Assembly: GCA_001660395.1 (NCBI GenBank)
Contig: LXWE01000001.1
Location: forward strand, 1,178,001 to 1,242,000
Length of the DNA: 64,000 nt
Direction of reading: 5' to 3'
Origin: Alteromonadaceae bacterium XY-R5
GTDB taxonomy: Bacteria; Pseudomonadota; Gammaproteobacteria; Enterobacterales; Alteromonadaceae
Every line of letters starts with the position of its first letter. The stretch's first letter is position 1. The notes beneath the pieces are model-generated. The model had not been told where the DNA came from. It saw only the letters and a list, made by a program, of their open reading frames with translations, and made no database searches. Position numbers and translations under genes: made by a program. Positions 54,135 to 64,000 of this stretch are shown here, piece after piece.

Positions 54135-56147
54135 TTACATCTTAAATCTGGAAAGTAAATTCACCACCTGTTCGGCATGTTGCTGAATCTGTTCTGCTGC
54201 CTGACAGTTATTGGTCGCCTGCTGCTGAATATGGCCAACTCCGACATCGATGGCATGAGACTTTTCACTGATTTGGCCAACGGTTACCGACTGCTGCTCA
54301 GCGGCCACAGCGACGACATTGATGGCCTCACTCAACTGATCGATATTGCTGCGGATATCCTCTAACGCTAGCCCCGCCTGCTGCGATAACTGGCTGCTCT
54401 GCGCCACCTGGGTTTCACACTGTTGCATGGCATCAAATGCGGAATTGGTTTCTGTCTGAATTCGGCTAATCACCGCTTCTATTTCTTTAGTTGACTCTGC
54501 CGTCCGCTGAGCAAGATTACGTACCTCGTCAGCCACTACAGCAAATCCCCGTCCCTGTTCACCAGCCCTTGCTGCTTCGATTGCCGCATTTAAGGCAAGT
54601 AAATTGGTTTGCTCAGAGATCCCCTGAATCACACTGATGATCTGGCCAATTTTATCCGCTTGCTGCTTTAAAGCGTCAATCTGGCCACTGGACACCCCAA
54701 CGCTTTCTACGACTGATGCCATGCCCTGGTCAACGCTATCGACCACGTCTTTACCTCTTAGCGTCAATTTCAGCATAGTATCGGCACTGGTTGATGCATG
54801 GGTGCAGTTTTCAGCAATGCTGTGGGCGGTTTGGGCCATTTCTTCATTCGCAGTGGCCACATCTGAGGTTAAACCATGAATATCATCAATTTGCTTACTG
54901 ATACTCCGCGTTGCCTCGTTTGTAGTAATAATGGCGCGGTGAATTGCCAATATAGCCTCTCGCATTTCCAGCATGATTTCGCGGAGTTTGCGCACAAACA
55001 GATTGAATCCATGTGCGACCTGCCCGACTTCATCCTGACGGTGAATACGCAATTGCTGCGTCAAATCACCACTGCCCTGAGACACTTCATCCATCCCACT
55101 GCCGACTAAATGCAACGGCTTAACGATGATTTTGCGGGAAATCACCGCAATAGTCGCGGTTAATGCCAGCCCAAGCAATAACACCACCCACATCACATTT
55201 TTGGCGACTGACAGAGTAGTATCACTCAGGCGTTTTTGCGACACGATAGCTTCAACACCGGCCTTCTCAAATTCCTGCATAAACAGTAGTAGTTTATCCG
55301 CCTGCTGTTCATAAGCCTGCTGAGCGCTATAGTAGCCACGATAATCCTCAGTAAGGGCCGCCACTTTTTGTTCGAGTAAGGCAAACATACGTCGGTATTC
55401 TGCCCCCATACTCCGCTTGGCAAAAGCAGGCAGACTGCTCGCCTGGTCGAAATAATTGGTGGAAAGCATTTCTTCCATGGCATTGCGCTGAAAAGTTAAT
55501 GCATCCTGAATATCTCGCGCAATCGCGTCAGAGGGTGGGTTATTGGTGTAGCGCTGTAAATGATAGAAAAGAGTCAACAAGCCAATATTCGCTTCCATGC
55601 CCCCATCGGCCGCTCTCCAGCGCTGCGCCAGTCCTCCCTGCCAGCTTTCAGCCAGACTCGGTTGCTTCTCTAAAGCTTCAAACGCGCTGTCGCCAACTTC
55701 CTCCAACTCCTCTCCCAATTCGACAAACTCAGCTACCCAGCTATCAAAGGCCAATCGATTTGCGGTGTATCGATCAAAGTCATCCAGCAATGCATCGCGC
55801 TTTTGCTGATAACTGCCGAGCAACGTATCCAACTGCTGAATCTGTTTGGGGTCAATCACCCCGGCAGCTCGCAATTTCTCAACTGCCTGCAGCGTTTCGC
55901 GATGGGCTTCTTCCAGCCAGGCTTTTCCCTGTTCGCTGCCTTTTAAATGCAAACTGGTAAACAATAGTTGCTCGCGTATGCCTAACGTACCCGACATAGC
56001 GCCATCTGCAGTACTCCAGGCAGGACCAATAGTGTACTCCAGGAAGTCACCCAGGCGGTTCACCCCCCAGTAGCCCGTGCCTCCCATCAATACAAATAGC
56101 CCGGCAAAGGTCAACGTCATCAAATAGGTTTTTGCGGCAATCTTCAT
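54135..56147 (-). CDS. Methyl-accepting chemotaxis protein
   Basis: Chemoreceptor of 670 residues: membrane helix 1 (about 7-29), a large helical periplasmic domain (about 30-315, longer than the usual four-helix bundle and containing two similar ADGAM/ADGGM stretches), membrane helix 2 (about 318-338), HAMP (about 339-391), and the signalling hairpin (about 505-545, [20 protein letters not shown]). No CheR-tethering pentapeptide is at the C-terminus. It starts 9 bases after the OprB-like porin stop, so the pair is one operon; the receptor might sense what the porin lets in. Confidence 0.92.
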   Translation of the reverse strand: MKIAAKTYLMTLTFAGLFVLMGGTGYWGVNRLGDFLEYTIGPAWSTADGAMSGTLGIREQLLFTSLHLKGSEQGKAWLEEAHRETLQAVEKLRAAGVIDPKQIQQLDTLLGSYQQKRDALLDDFDRYTANRLAFDSWVAEFVELGEELEEVGDSAFEALEKQPSLAESWQGGLAQRWRAADGGMEANIGLLTLFYHLQRYTNNPPSDAIARDIQDALTFQRNAMEEMLSTNYFDQASSLPAFAKRSMGAEYRRMFALLEQKVAALTEDYRGYYSAQQAYEQQADKLLLFMQEFEKAGVEAIVSQKRLSDTTLSVAKNVMWVVLLLGLALTATIAVISRKIIVKPLHLVGSGMDEVSQGSGDLTQQLRIHRQDEVGQVAHGFNLFVRKLREIMLEMREAILAIHRAIITTNEATRSISKQIDDIHGLTSDVATANEEMAQTAHSIAENCTHASTSADTMLKLTLRGKDVVDSVDQGMASVVESVGVSSGQIDALKQQADKIGQIISVIQGISEQTNLLALNAAIEAARAGEQGRGFAVVADEVRNLAQRTAESTKEIEAVISRIQTETNSAFDAMQQCETQVAQSSQLSQQAGLALEDIRSNIDQLSEAINVVAVAAEQQSVTVGQISEKSHAIDVGVGHIQQQATNNCQAAEQIQQHAEQVVNLLSRFKM

Positions 56148-56156
56148 GGCTTCTCC

Positions 56157-57167
56157 TCACAAACTGACATCAATACGTAATGTCAGCACATAGGCATCGG
56201 CTATCTGGGCATCGGCACCAGGTTGATGGATATAATGAAACACAGGCTTGAGGGCTAAATACGAATTCAACTGATAGCGGTAATGCAATTCCACAGCGGT
56301 TTCATAATCAACCGGTTGCTCTGGCAAGCCAACCTTAACCCTGGAAATTCCAAGACCTATCAGGTCATCTGGACGATCGAATACTTGCTGAAAAACAAGC
56401 CCCGCCCCGTAATAACGTTGAAACTCACTGACCTGAGAAGGTCCTTTGCCCAATTGAGCAAATACCCCCAATTGCTCTGCTAGCGGATACTCAGCAATGA
56501 CATACAAGCCATTAGCACCATTCTTTTGCCCTTGCTGATGCAACAGTTGCTGAGCCCCTTGCTGATGCCAGTAACCTAAGACCCATCTTTGCCACTGCGT
56601 CTGAAAAACGACTTCGCTGATCCAAAATGGATGGGCGAATTTCTGATTGTCATCGGAGTACACCGCGGCACTGAGTTGCCAGCTATCGCTAAACTGATAA
56701 AAACCATTGATGGATAGCGTAGGCAGTGGATAGGTAGGAAAAAACGCTATGGTTGGACTGAATCCCATGGACGCATGAATAAACTCTCCACCTAATTCGG
56801 CGTAAGCAAATTCCGTATTCGCATCGACCTTACCGATTTTTATGCGCAATTGGTCTGTCAGCTGTCCCTGCAGCCAGGCTTCGTAAAGACGGGTAAAATC
56901 GCCCTCATCAATGTTAGAGAATGCCTGAATATCGCCCGTGGCTTCACTACCGTCTTTACCTCGCTGTAATTGTCCCTGTAACAAGAACTCCCATTGCTCA
57001 GATACAGGCTGTAACCATTCAGCAATTACCAGTGTACGCAGGACACCGTCACGGCTGATTCCGCCTGACACAACTTTGGTCGCATCGGTAATCACATTCA
57101 ACGCTCCATCCCTGGCGATTACACTGGCTGACATACCTATCAGACAGCACAATAACCACCACTTCAT
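56157..57167 (-). CDS. OprB-family carbohydrate-selective porin-like protein
   Basis: A 336-residue outer-membrane protein with signal peptide (ends near VIARDG). LYEAWLQGQLTDQLRIKIGKVDANTEFAY (about 95-122, in part) and the ILGYWH-like VLGYWHQQ segment followed by LYVIAEYPLAEQLGVFAQLG are typical of OprB porins (sugar diffusion). The last strand ends IDVSL. It precedes the chemoreceptor gene by 9 bases. A -10 TATACT (minus strand, 57204-57199) lies 32 bases upstream of the start and is preceded by CTGTCAGTCTGTCC rather than a -35 box. Confidence 0.85.
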   Translation of the reverse strand: MKWWLLCCLIGMSASVIARDGALNVITDATKVVSGGISRDGVLRTLVIAEWLQPVSEQWEFLLQGQLQRGKDGSEATGDIQAFSNIDEGDFTRLYEAWLQGQLTDQLRIKIGKVDANTEFAYAELGGEFIHASMGFSPTIAFFPTYPLPTLSINGFYQFSDSWQLSAAVYSDDNQKFAHPFWISEVVFQTQWQRWVLGYWHQQGAQQLLHQQGQKNGANGLYVIAEYPLAEQLGVFAQLGKGPSQVSEFQRYYGAGLVFQQVFDRPDDLIGLGISRVKVGLPEQPVDYETAVELHYRYQLNSYLALKPVFHYIHQPGADAQIADAYVLTLRIDVSL

Positions 57168-57488
57168 GAACTTTCACACCTGCTTCAGAATGAAAAAAGT
57201 ATAGGACAGACTGACAGTTACGCGAGAAAGCCGTTCAAGTCAGCTAAAACAAGAATAAATACTGCATCTATAGAGAATTTAACTTACCAAAGTCTTCATC
57301 GCCTGCTGACAGAACGCCAAAAAACAACGCCGAAGCTGCTGGTTTTTCAAACAAAAGCTGGTTAAGGTGGAATCAAGGCGAACATGATTTGCTCTCATTT
57401 CATGTTCGCTGTTGGGGAACACATAATTATTCCAACCCCAACGGGCCAATCCGGCCGTTTTATTCCAATAAAAGAAAGGAAACTCACA
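57168..57488. other. Intergenic region between the porin and RidA genes
   Basis: Divergent promoters without a gene. TATACT (minus strand, 57204-57199) is the likely porin -10 element, with CTGTCAG and CTGTCC repeats 8 bases apart just ahead of it, perhaps an activator site. The plus-strand side contains the AAAGGAA ribosome site of the RidA gene (57474-57480). The open frame reaching back to 57384 is only the extension of RidA. Nothing else was seen. Confidence 0.5.
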
Positions 57489-57983
57489 ATGAAACGCGTA
57501 GCTTATTTAACACTTATCGGCACGGGATTACTGGCGGGCGCAGCACAGGCAGATGTCACTCGCTACCCTCTTCCTAACAATAGCACTTTCCCGATTGCTG
57601 CCGCCGTTGAGACTTCAGCTAAAACTGATTTGGTCTTCGAAAGCGGAAAAGTACCAGCACCCAAAAATAAGGATGCTGAACCAGGCAGCGCGGAATTCTG
57701 GGGTAACACAGAAGATCAAACTGTTAGCGTACTAAATCGTATTAAAGAATCCCTTGAGAGCAAGGGTCTGGGTATGGGCGATGTAATCAAAATGACGGTG
57801 TTTTTAGTCGGTGATCCCGCCATGGACAATCAAATGGACTTCGCTGGTTTTATGAAAGGCTACACCCAGTTTTTCGGCACCAAAGAACAGCCCAACCTGC
57901 CTGCTCGCTCAGCTATTCAAATTGCTGGCTTAGCAGGTAAAGGCATGCTGGTAGAAATTGAAGTAATTGCTGCCCGCCCTTAA
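57489..57983 (+). CDS. Exported RidA-family protein
   Basis: A 164-residue RidA/YjgF protein with a clear signal peptide (MKRVAYLTLIGTGLLAGAAQA), cleavage before DVTRYP. RidA proteins usually deaminate reactive imines in the cytoplasm; the conserved Arg (LPARSAIQIA) and the final Glu region (VEIEVIAA) are kept. A periplasmic place is unusual. The ATG at 57489 has AAAGGAA upstream. A terminator follows at 58003-58032. Confidence 0.85.
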   Translation: MKRVAYLTLIGTGLLAGAAQADVTRYPLPNNSTFPIAAAVETSAKTDLVFESGKVPAPKNKDAEPGSAEFWGNTEDQTVSVLNRIKESLESKGLGMGDVIKMTVFLVGDPAMDNQMDFAGFMKGYTQFFGTKEQPNLPARSAIQIAGLAGKGMLVEIEVIAARP

Positions 57984-58002
57984 GCCAATATAACCGTCTT
58001 AC

Positions 58003-58032
58003 CAAAACGCGAAGCCGGACTTCGCGTTTTTT
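58003..58032. terminator. Terminator after the exported RidA gene
   Basis: AAAACGCGAAG / CTTCGCGTTTTTT with a CCGGA-type loop. Confidence 0.88.
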
Positions 58033-58047
58033 ATATCCGTAACTCAG

Positions 58048-58569
58048 CTAATGCTGCTGAGTTGCTGCCAATGCTGTCAGCCACGCCTGATACAGTTTGT
58101 CATCAAAGGCGCAGAACAGAATCTTACGTACGTGTTGTAGGCAATGACTCATTTCAACCGCAATCTGCATACTGAGTTCACAGGCAGCCGCAATGGGATA
58201 GCCATAGACACCGCAACTGATTGCCGGAAAGGCGATTGAGCGACAAGCCTGCTGATCTGCCAGTAATAAACTGTTGCGATAACAACTGGCCAATAACTCC
58301 GCCTCTTGTTGATGTCCGCCCTGCCAGACAGGTCCCACCGTATGAATGATAAATTTAGCCGGTAGCGAAAAGCCGGGAGTTAATTTTGCCTGGCCCGTTT
58401 CACAACCTCCGAGCGAACGACAATACGCGAGTAACTCTGGTCCAGCTACTCGATGAATGGCTCCATCGACTCCGCCACCACCAAGCAAACTATTGTTGGC
58501 GGCATTAACGATAGCATCCACGCTCAGTTGAGTAATGTCGTCCTGAATCAAGGTAATTTTTGCTGTCAT
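58048..58569 (-). CDS. Macro-domain protein (O-acetyl-ADP-ribose deacetylase-like)
   Basis: A 173-residue single macro domain of the YmdB type. [23 protein letters not shown] (about 18-40, in part) binds ADP-ribose; [14 protein letters not shown] (about 122) is the second loop. The family removes acetyl or ADP-ribosyl groups. The in-frame ATG at 58587 could also be used; neither start has a strong Shine-Dalgarno. Confidence 0.88.
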   Translation of the reverse strand: MTAKITLIQDDITQLSVDAIVNAANNSLLGGGGVDGAIHRVAGPELLAYCRSLGGCETGQAKLTPGFSLPAKFIIHTVGPVWQGGHQQEAELLASCYRNSLLLADQQACRSIAFPAISCGVYGYPIAAACELSMQIAVEMSHCLQHVRKILFCAFDDKLYQAWLTALAATQQH

Positions 58570-58758
58570 TGGGTTTACGTCTGGCATCCACTTTGTAACA
58601 GTTATACCCTATAGCACCAAGTAAGTTAAACACCGAGTCATCCCTCTGTTGCCATCCAGTTTGGGTTCATAGCAACAAGGAGTTTGCTATGACGTATTTG
58701 AATAGTCAGACTTGGTAAAACGTTGTAAATTTACGCCAAAATCCCAAATGAGGTTCCT

Positions 58759-59712
58759 ATGGCTAACCAATTAGAAGCATTAAGAAAAGTCACTACTGTT
58801 GTGGCTGATACCGGCGATATCGACGCCATCCGTAAATACCAACCCGTAGATGCCACGACTAACCCGTCATTGCTGCTTAAAGCCGCGGCATTGCCACAGT
58901 ATGCACCGCTGATTGAAGAAGCAGTTACCTGGGCCAAGGCCCAGTCTGGCGACAAAGCACAGCAACTGATTGATGCGGGTGACAAACTGTCCGTCGCCAT
59001 CGGCTACGAAATTCTGCAAATCATCCCAGGTCGTATTTCAACGGAAGTTGATGCGCGTTTATCTTTCGATACTGACGCCACCATTGCTAAAGCACGCAAA
59101 CTGATCGCAATGTATGAAGAAAAAGGCGTTAGCAAAGAACGTATCCTGATCAAAATTGCCTCTACCTGGGAAGGTATTCGCGCGGCAGAACAACTGGAGC
59201 AGGAAGGCATCAACTGTAACCTGACATTGCTGTTTAGCTTTGCTCAGGCCCGTGCCTGTGCCGAAGCAGGTGTATACCTGATTTCTCCTTTCGTGGGTCG
59301 TATTCTGGATTGGTACAAAGCCAATACCGACAAGAAAGACTACGCCGCAGCAGAAGATCCAGGTGTAGTGTCTGTGACTTCTATTTACGACTACTACAAA
59401 GCCCACGGTTATAAAACCGTGGTAATGGGTGCCAGCTTCCGTAACATTGGCGAGATCCAGCAGTTAGCAGGCTGTGATCGCCTGACAATCAGCCCACAGT
59501 TGCTTGAAGAGCTGTCACAAAATACCGCTGAAATTGAAGTAAAATTACAAGATAAAGGCGTGAGCGAAACAGCTCCAGCCAGACTGACCGAAGCGGACTT
59601 CCGCTGGCAGCATAATCAGGATGCCATGGCCACAGAAAAGCTGGCGGAAGGCATTCGCAACTTCGCCGCTGACCAGGAAAAACTGGAAGTGGTGCTGGCT
59701 GCCAAGCTGTAA
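58759..59712 (+). CDS. tal: Transaldolase
   Basis: Pentose-phosphate enzyme that moves dihydroxyacetone units, cytoplasmic. The 317 residues match Tal[14 protein letters not shown] near residue 32 and the Schiff-base Lys in [11 protein letters not shown] (about 130) are intact, as is [16 protein letters not shown] precedes the ATG. A terminator separates it from pgi 64 bases on, but the two genes form a sugar-phosphate unit. Confidence 0.97.
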   Translation: MANQLEALRKVTTVVADTGDIDAIRKYQPVDATTNPSLLLKAAALPQYAPLIEEAVTWAKAQSGDKAQQLIDAGDKLSVAIGYEILQIIPGRISTEVDARLSFDTDATIAKARKLIAMYEEKGVSKERILIKIASTWEGIRAAEQLEQEGINCNLTLLFSFAQARACAEAGVYLISPFVGRILDWYKANTDKKDYAAAEDPGVVSVTSIYDYYKAHGYKTVVMGASFRNIGEIQQLAGCDRLTISPQLLEELSQNTAEIEVKLQDKGVSETAPARLTEADFRWQHNQDAMATEKLAEGIRNFAADQEKLEVVLAAKL

Positions 59713-59720
59713 TATCCCAC

Positions 59721-59751
59721 AGGCCCAAACCTTCGTTTTGGGCCTTTTTTT
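59721..59751 (+). terminator. Terminator between tal and pgi
   Basis: AGGCCCAAA / TTTGGGCCT hairpin plus seven T's. It may attenuate rather than fully isolate, since pgi begins 26 bases later with no obvious promoter between. Confidence 0.85.
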
Positions 59752-59776
59752 GCCTATATCATCCGGAGGAACAAGA

Positions 59777-61414
59777 ATGACAAGCCTGAGCACTTCACCT
59801 GCATGGAGCACCCTGGCCGAGCTGGCAAGTCAGATTAAGCATCAGCATATGCGTGACTGGTTCGCACAAGATCCAAATCGTGCAGAAAAGTACACAACCA
59901 GTGCCTGTGGAATCACCCTGGATTATTCCAAAAACCTGATCACAGATGAGGTATTGGACGCCCTGCAAACCCTGGCGAAGCAGCAACAGCTGGGTGCCAA
60001 ACGCAATGCTATGTTTGCCGGTGACATCATCAACTACACAGAACAGCGCGCGGTTCTGCACACTGCGTTACGCAATTTTTCCGGTAAACCTGTGTATGTA
60101 GATGGGGTGGATGTGATGCCAGAAGTTCTGGCCACTCAGGATAAAATCCAGGCCTTCACTCACGCCATTCACTCGGGTGAACACAAAGGCTATACGGGTA
60201 AAGCGATTAAGCAGATTGTCAGCATTGGTATCGGTGGCTCATTCCTTGGTCCGAAGATCATGTCTGAAGCGTTAAAACCTTACTGGGTAAGCGGCGTAAA
60301 AGTACACTTTGTGGCCAATGTAGACGGTTGCCATATCCATGACGTGCTAAGCCAGCTCGATCACGAAGAAACCCTGATCGTGATGTCATCCAAGTCTTTT
60401 AGCACTCAAGAAACTCTGCAAAATACCTTAACGGCCAAAGACTGGTTCCTGTCTGCAGGTGGAAAGCAGGAAGACATAGCCAAGCACTTTATTGCTGTAT
60501 CTTCCAATATCAAAGCTGCCACAGACTTCGGCATGGCAGAAGAGAATATTTTCCCAATGTGGGACTGGGTAGGCGGTCGTTATTCACTATGGTCTGCCAT
60601 TGGTCTGCCGATTGCCCTGACCATGGGCTATGACAACTATCGCCAGTTGCTTGAGGGTGCGTATGCCATGGACACGCACTTTATCGAAGCCCCGGTAGAA
60701 CAAAATCTGCCTGTGTTGCTGGCCTTGCTGGGTGTTTGGTATGTGAACTTCTTTGGTGCCCAAAGTCATGTATTACTCCCTTACTATCACTACCTGCGCG
60801 GTTTCCCGGCCTATGTACAACAACTGGATATGGAAAGTAATGGTAAGGGCGTGAATGAACACGGCCACGTAGATTATGCCACGGGCCCCGTAATTTGGGG
60901 TAGCGAAGGCACTAACGGTCAGCATTCATTCCATCAGCTAATCCATCAGGGCAAAGTACTGATCCCTGCAGACTTTATGTTGCCTCTGCGGGTACCGAAT
61001 CAAAATGACACCCATCACGCCATGCTGGCTTCAAACTGTTTTGGCCAGACTCAGGCCCTGATGCAGGGTAAAACCTATCAGGAGTGTTTTGCAGACCTAG
61101 AAGGCAAAGGTCTGGACGAAGATACTCGTCATACCCTGGCGCAGCATAAAACCATGCCCGGCAATAAGCCCAGCAATACGCTGCTGTTTGAACAACTGGA
61201 TCCGCATACATTAGGTGCACTGGTCGCCATGTATGAGCATAAAGTGTTTGTGCAAGGGGCAATCTGGGGAGTTAACTCTTTCGATCAGTGGGGTGTAGAA
61301 CTGGGCAAAGTGCTTGGCAATCAGGTACTGGACAAGTTGGTGAATAAGCAAGATTCGCTCAGCTTTGATAGCTCGACGAATCAACTGATTAGCAAATTCC
61401 GAAGCGCGAATTAA
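59777..61414 (+). CDS. pgi: Glucose-6-phosphate isomerase
   Basis: Interconverts glucose 6-phosphate and fructose 6-phosphate. The ATG at 59777 has GGAGG upstream and gives 545 residues, normal size. [12 protein letters not shown] (about 152), [12 protein letters not shown] (about 207), [11 protein letters not shown] (about 268) and the C-terminal [12 protein letters not shown] are the family signatures. The open frame runs back into tal, which is not used. Confidence 0.97.
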   Translation: MTSLSTSPAWSTLAELASQIKHQHMRDWFAQDPNRAEKYTTSACGITLDYSKNLITDEVLDALQTLAKQQQLGAKRNAMFAGDIINYTEQRAVLHTALRNFSGKPVYVDGVDVMPEVLATQDKIQAFTHAIHSGEHKGYTGKAIKQIVSIGIGGSFLGPKIMSEALKPYWVSGVKVHFVANVDGCHIHDVLSQLDHEETLIVMSSKSFSTQETLQNTLTAKDWFLSAGGKQEDIAKHFIAVSSNIKAATDFGMAEENIFPMWDWVGGRYSLWSAIGLPIALTMGYDNYRQLLEGAYAMDTHFIEAPVEQNLPVLLALLGVWYVNFFGAQSHVLLPYYHYLRGFPAYVQQLDMESNGKGVNEHGHVDYATGPVIWGSEGTNGQHSFHQLIHQGKVLIPADFMLPLRVPNQNDTHHAMLASNCFGQTQALMQGKTYQECFADLEGKGLDEDTRHTLAQHKTMPGNKPSNTLLFEQLDPHTLGALVAMYEHKVFVQGAIWGVNSFDQWGVELGKVLGNQVLDKLVNKQDSLSFDSSTNQLISKFRSAN

Positions 61415-61433
61415 CACGTCGCCTCATTCCCTC

Positions 61434-61466
61434 TAAAAAAAGCGCATTTTTTAATGCGCTTTTTTC
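61434..61466 (+). terminator. Terminator after pgi
   Basis: AAAAAAAGCGCATT / AATGCGCTTTTTT hairpin, 20 bases after the stop. Confidence 0.88.
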
Positions 61467-61712
61467 TGCTTTCAACTCTGCTGTTATGGCGTTGGCCACC
61501 CAATTTAACGCCTTATTTTTATTCACTTTGTGGATAAATGCAGCAGGATACTGAATTCATAAAAGCTTCATCCCTGGTTAATAAAAAAACAGAAAAAGTA
61601 TTTTATTTTATCTGCTCCTGTGATATTCCTTGCATCGGATAGACGGATTTTTGGCCAGTAGAGCCACGAACATTGCCTCATGCGATGCGAACAATAAGTG
61701 AAGGAGATCCTA
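61467..61712. other. Intergenic region between pgi and the DUF3545 gene
   Basis: No gene is seen. It is AT-rich around 61555-61615 and has the AAGGAGA ribosome site of the next gene at 61699-61705. A promoter must be present but no clear boxes stand out. Confidence 0.4.
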
Positions 61713-61895
61713 GTGGATAATCAAGATATTTTGTCTCTAATCGATATTGACTCACGTTCTAGTAAAAGCAGCAAAAAGAAACGTAAATGGAGAGAAATAG
61801 AAGCAATTCAGGATCAGTACCGTCTTCGCAAGGAACTTGCCGACATCGACCTCTCAATCGAGTTTGAACTCGAACAGATGGAAAGAAACCGTTAA
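61713..61895 (+). CDS. DUF3545-family small protein
   Basis: A 60-residue protein. The GTG at 61713 is chosen since AAGGAGA sits seven bases upstream and family members start near here; the open frame starts five codons earlier. SLIDIDSRSS followed by KKKRKWREIEAIQDQYRLRKEL is the DUF3545 signature, a basic stretch then a helix. Function unknown. A strong terminator follows. Confidence 0.85.
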   Translation: MDNQDILSLIDIDSRSSKSSKKKRKWREIEAIQDQYRLRKELADIDLSIEFELEQMERNR

Positions 61896-61898
61896 TAC

Positions 61899-61932
61899 AA
61901 AAAAGGCTTTGCAACACGCAAAGCCTTTTTTC
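61899..61932. terminator. Terminator between the DUF3545 gene and ung
   Basis: AAAAAAGGCTTTGC / GCAAAGCCTTTTTT hairpin, symmetrical. Confidence 0.9.
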
Positions 61933-61956
61933 GTTTTGGGGTAAACAGAGGTCTCT

Positions 61957-62616
61957 TTACACCTGCCAGTCGATTGGGGCTTTGCCCATATCTGCTAACA
62001 ACTGGTTGGTTGCTGAGAAATGTTTACAACCAAAGAAACCACGGTATGCCGATAAAGGCGAAGGATGCGGACCTGTCAGCACTCGATGGCGCTGTCTGTC
62101 TATGGCTTTACCTTTTTTCTGTGCGTGACTTCCCCAAAGGATAAACACCAGGTTTTCTGTGTGGGTATTCAGCTGGGCGATCACGTTATCGGTGAAAGTT
62201 TCCCACCCTATCCTGGCATGAGAATGTGCCTGGCCGCGTTCAACCGTCAATACGGTATTGAGCAGAAGCACACCCTGCTCTGCCCATTTTTGCAGATAGC
62301 CATGAGCAGGAATCTGGAACCCCGGAATATCCTCGGCCAGCTCTTTGTACATATTAGCCAAAGAAGGGGGTGCAGGTACGCCAGGCTTGACCGAAAAACA
62401 CAAACCGTGAGCCTGCCCCGGACCGTGATACGGATCCTGACCAATGATAACAACTTTGACCTTATCTAATTCGCAGGCATCAAAGGCATTAAACACCTCA
62501 TTCGCAGGGGGATATACCTCAACGCCGGCATCCCGGCGTTGCTGCACATAGTCCATAATTGCCTGAAAATAGGGCTGCTGTTTCTCAGCCCCAATCACAT
62601 CACTCCAGGAGGTCAC
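61957..62616 (-). CDS. ung: Uracil-DNA glycosylase
   Basis: Removes uracil from DNA. 219 residues. The catalytic [18 protein letters not shown] (about 60-77) and [17 protein letters not shown] (about 185-201) motifs are intact. It begins with GTG directly after the thrC stop codon (TAAGTG), with AAGGTAA inside the end of thrC as the ribosome site, so it is translationally coupled to thrC. Confidence 0.97.
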   Translation of the reverse strand: MTSWSDVIGAEKQQPYFQAIMDYVQQRRDAGVEVYPPANEVFNAFDACELDKVKVVIIGQDPYHGPGQAHGLCFSVKPGVPAPPSLANMYKELAEDIPGFQIPAHGYLQKWAEQGVLLLNTVLTVERGQAHSHARIGWETFTDNVIAQLNTHTENLVFILWGSHAQKKGKAIDRQRHRVLTGPHPSPLSAYRGFFGCKHFSATNQLLADMGKAPIDWQV

Positions 62617-63906
62617 TTATTTACCTTGCAATAAAGCAAACAAATGCGCTTTCAGGGCTTGGTAGTCTGCTGGCAATTCCGCAGATAGGCTCTCTTTACC
62701 CGCCACTGCAGCAAGTTCCTCAGGCAAGCTGATGGGCTGACCTAACACATTTTCAACGGTTTCGCGGAATTTAGCCGGATGCGCCGTGCCCAGGAAAATA
62801 CCAGCCTGCTCTTCTGACTTGTAGCGCGCCAACGCTTTGTAAGCGATAGCCGCATGTGGCTCACTCACATAGCCCAGCTGAGCCAGTTGCTTCATCGCCA
62901 CCTGAGTATATTCTTCGTCTACGCAATCACCCGTAATCAGGCTTTTATCAATCAAACCCTTTTCCACCATGGCTTCGATACGCGGCCAGTTGTTTGGCTG
63001 GCTGACATCCATGGCATTGGATAAGGTCGCCACCGTCGCGTTCGGTGCCCACTCACCGGTTTTCAGGTAACGGGGAACAGTATCATTCAGGTTAGTGGCA
63101 GCAACAAAGTGCCCCACAGGTAAGCCCATGATTTTGGCAATCACACCCGCCGTCAGGTTACCAAAGTTACCGCTTGGTACCGAGATAACCGCATCGGCAC
63201 GCTTTTCAGCTGGCAGTTGGGCTACCGCTTCAAAGTAATAACATACCTGTGCCAATAAACGGCTGATATTAATTGAGTTTGCCGAGTTTAGGTGCAAGCC
63301 TTCACGTACATCAGGATCATCGAACGACTGCTTCACCATGGCCTGACAGGCATCAAAATCATCTTCAATAGCGACAGTGTGAATGTTTCCGCCCAAGGTA
63401 GTGAATAACTTCTCTTGAAGGGCACTGATTTTGCCTTTTGGATACAGGATCACCACATTGATGTTGTCGATACCATGGAAGGCATGGGCAACGGCGGCGC
63501 CTGTATCACCTGACGTGGCCGTTAGAATCGTGATTTTCTCGCCCTTGGCGATCTCTGACAAACACTGGGCCATAAAACGGCCGCCAAAATCTTTAAACGC
63601 CAGCGTTGGGCCATGGAACAGCTCCAGACAATACACATTGTCGGTCACTTGCGCCAATGGCGCTCCAAAAGCAAACGCACGTTCTACCACACCATCCAGC
63701 ACCGCTTTTGGCAGTTCATCACCAATCAAGGTACCCAAGATCAGTTTGCTACGCTCAACAAACGGCATCGCCAATACGGCATCGATATCATCAAACTTTG
63801 GCAAGGTTTCTGGGAAATATAATCCCTGATTTTTACCCAAACCACGTTTTACCGCTTCTGAAAAGCTGGCGGTATCTGAAGCATCTTTTAAATTTACCAA
63901 TTCCAC
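62617..63906 (-). CDS. thrC: Threonine synthase
   Basis: PLP enzyme that converts phosphohomoserine to threonine. 429 residues, normal for gammaproteobacteria. The PLP Lys is in GPTLAFKDFGG (about 102-112), the phosphate loop in SGDTGAAVAHAF, and GNFGNLTAGV follows. The thrB stop is 41 bases upstream of its ATG on the same strand, so the usual thrB-thrC operon is present. Confidence 0.97.
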   Translation of the reverse strand: MELVNLKDASDTASFSEAVKRGLGKNQGLYFPETLPKFDDIDAVLAMPFVERSKLILGTLIGDELPKAVLDGVVERAFAFGAPLAQVTDNVYCLELFHGPTLAFKDFGGRFMAQCLSEIAKGEKITILTATSGDTGAAVAHAFHGIDNINVVILYPKGKISALQEKLFTTLGGNIHTVAIEDDFDACQAMVKQSFDDPDVREGLHLNSANSINISRLLAQVCYYFEAVAQLPAEKRADAVISVPSGNFGNLTAGVIAKIMGLPVGHFVAATNLNDTVPRYLKTGEWAPNATVATLSNAMDVSQPNNWPRIEAMVEKGLIDKSLITGDCVDEEYTQVAMKQLAQLGYVSEPHAAIAYKALARYKSEEQAGIFLGTAHPAKFRETVENVLGQPISLPEELAAVAGKESLSAELPADYQALKAHLFALLQGK

Positions 63907-63947
63907 AATAAATTACCTTTTCAAAACTTGTCGCGTGTGTCGCAGTG

Positions 63948-64000
63948 CTATTCGGCCACTGCGCCTTGCATATCCAGCTGGCATACATGACTAAAGCCAG
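63948..64000 (-). CDS. thrB: Homoserine kinase, C-terminal end only
   Basis: The last 16 sense codons and the stop lie at the window edge. Read on the minus strand they give GFSHVCQLDMQGAVAE and a TAG stop (63948-63950). This matches the C-terminus of ThrB (GFVHVCRLD type) and the position ahead of thrC. The rest is outside the window. Confidence 0.85.
   Translation of the reverse strand, partial: GFSHVCQLDMQGAVAE

Noticed and set aside
59621-59776. pgi reading back into tal
   Set aside because: The ATG at 59777 has a strong GGAGG and gives the normal protein length.

Overview
The window looks like chromosomal DNA of a marine-type gammaproteobacterium of the Alteromonadaceae (Bowmanella / Aestuariibacter / Lacimicrobium-like; the genus is a guess). 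The reasons are the many TonB-dependent receptors, small families typical of Alteromonadales and Vibrionales (DUF3545, DUF2937, DUF2726, DUF2721), ErpA, a short PolB, and an RNase P RNA of the gamma type. No tRNA, rRNA, CRISPR array, phage or intact insertion sequence was seen. Most of the window is ordinary core genome; two stretches are accessory.

Layout. 0-3.3 kb: acnB and the RNase P RNA gene, both on the minus strand. 3.4-8.7 kb: an aminoacyl-tRNA deacylase-like gene, then an RND efflux operon (fusion protein, permease, MarR regulator) with a 28-bp near-palindrome just upstream. 8.9-24.9 kb: the striking accessory block. It holds a Nep1-like (NLP) secreted protein and a Ca-dependent phosphoinositide phospholipase C, which share an unusually conserved upstream element. 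A TonB-dependent receptor follows the phospholipase. Convergent to it is a FecI-FecR-FecA type signalling cassette whose receptor (with an STN domain) is a paralogue of that receptor. Then come a broken GntR/FCD regulator, an exported phosphatase with a lipid-phosphatase-type P-loop co-transcribed with a further TonB-dependent receptor, and upstream of these a membrane-anchored PhnD-like binding protein next to a membrane protein with a winged-helix-like cytoplasmic end, preceded by a good Pho-box match. My inference is that this block attacks inositol (phospho)lipids of eukaryotic or algal membranes and imports the released head groups, partly for phosphorus.

25-42 kb: housekeeping and small conserved families (mtnN-cbiB, tyrS, an M23 peptidase-anmK pair, a CBS-domain protein, an OhrR-like regulator, erpA, an atypical CLC protein, hemJ, folE). 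42.9-45 kb: a zinc-type TonB receptor behind two Zur boxes. 45-51.4 kb: a PatB-type C-S lyase, a single-domain response regulator, polB and a TPR-GGDEF cyclase. 51.6-58.6 kb: a class II aldolase plus enolase-superfamily dehydratase pair, a porin-chemoreceptor operon, an exported RidA protein and a macro-domain protein. 58.7-64 kb: tal, pgi, a DUF3545 gene, ung, thrC and the last codons of thrB.

Start codons were moved inward from the longest open frame wherever a Shine-Dalgarno sequence, signal peptide or family length supported it; each case is stated in its entry.
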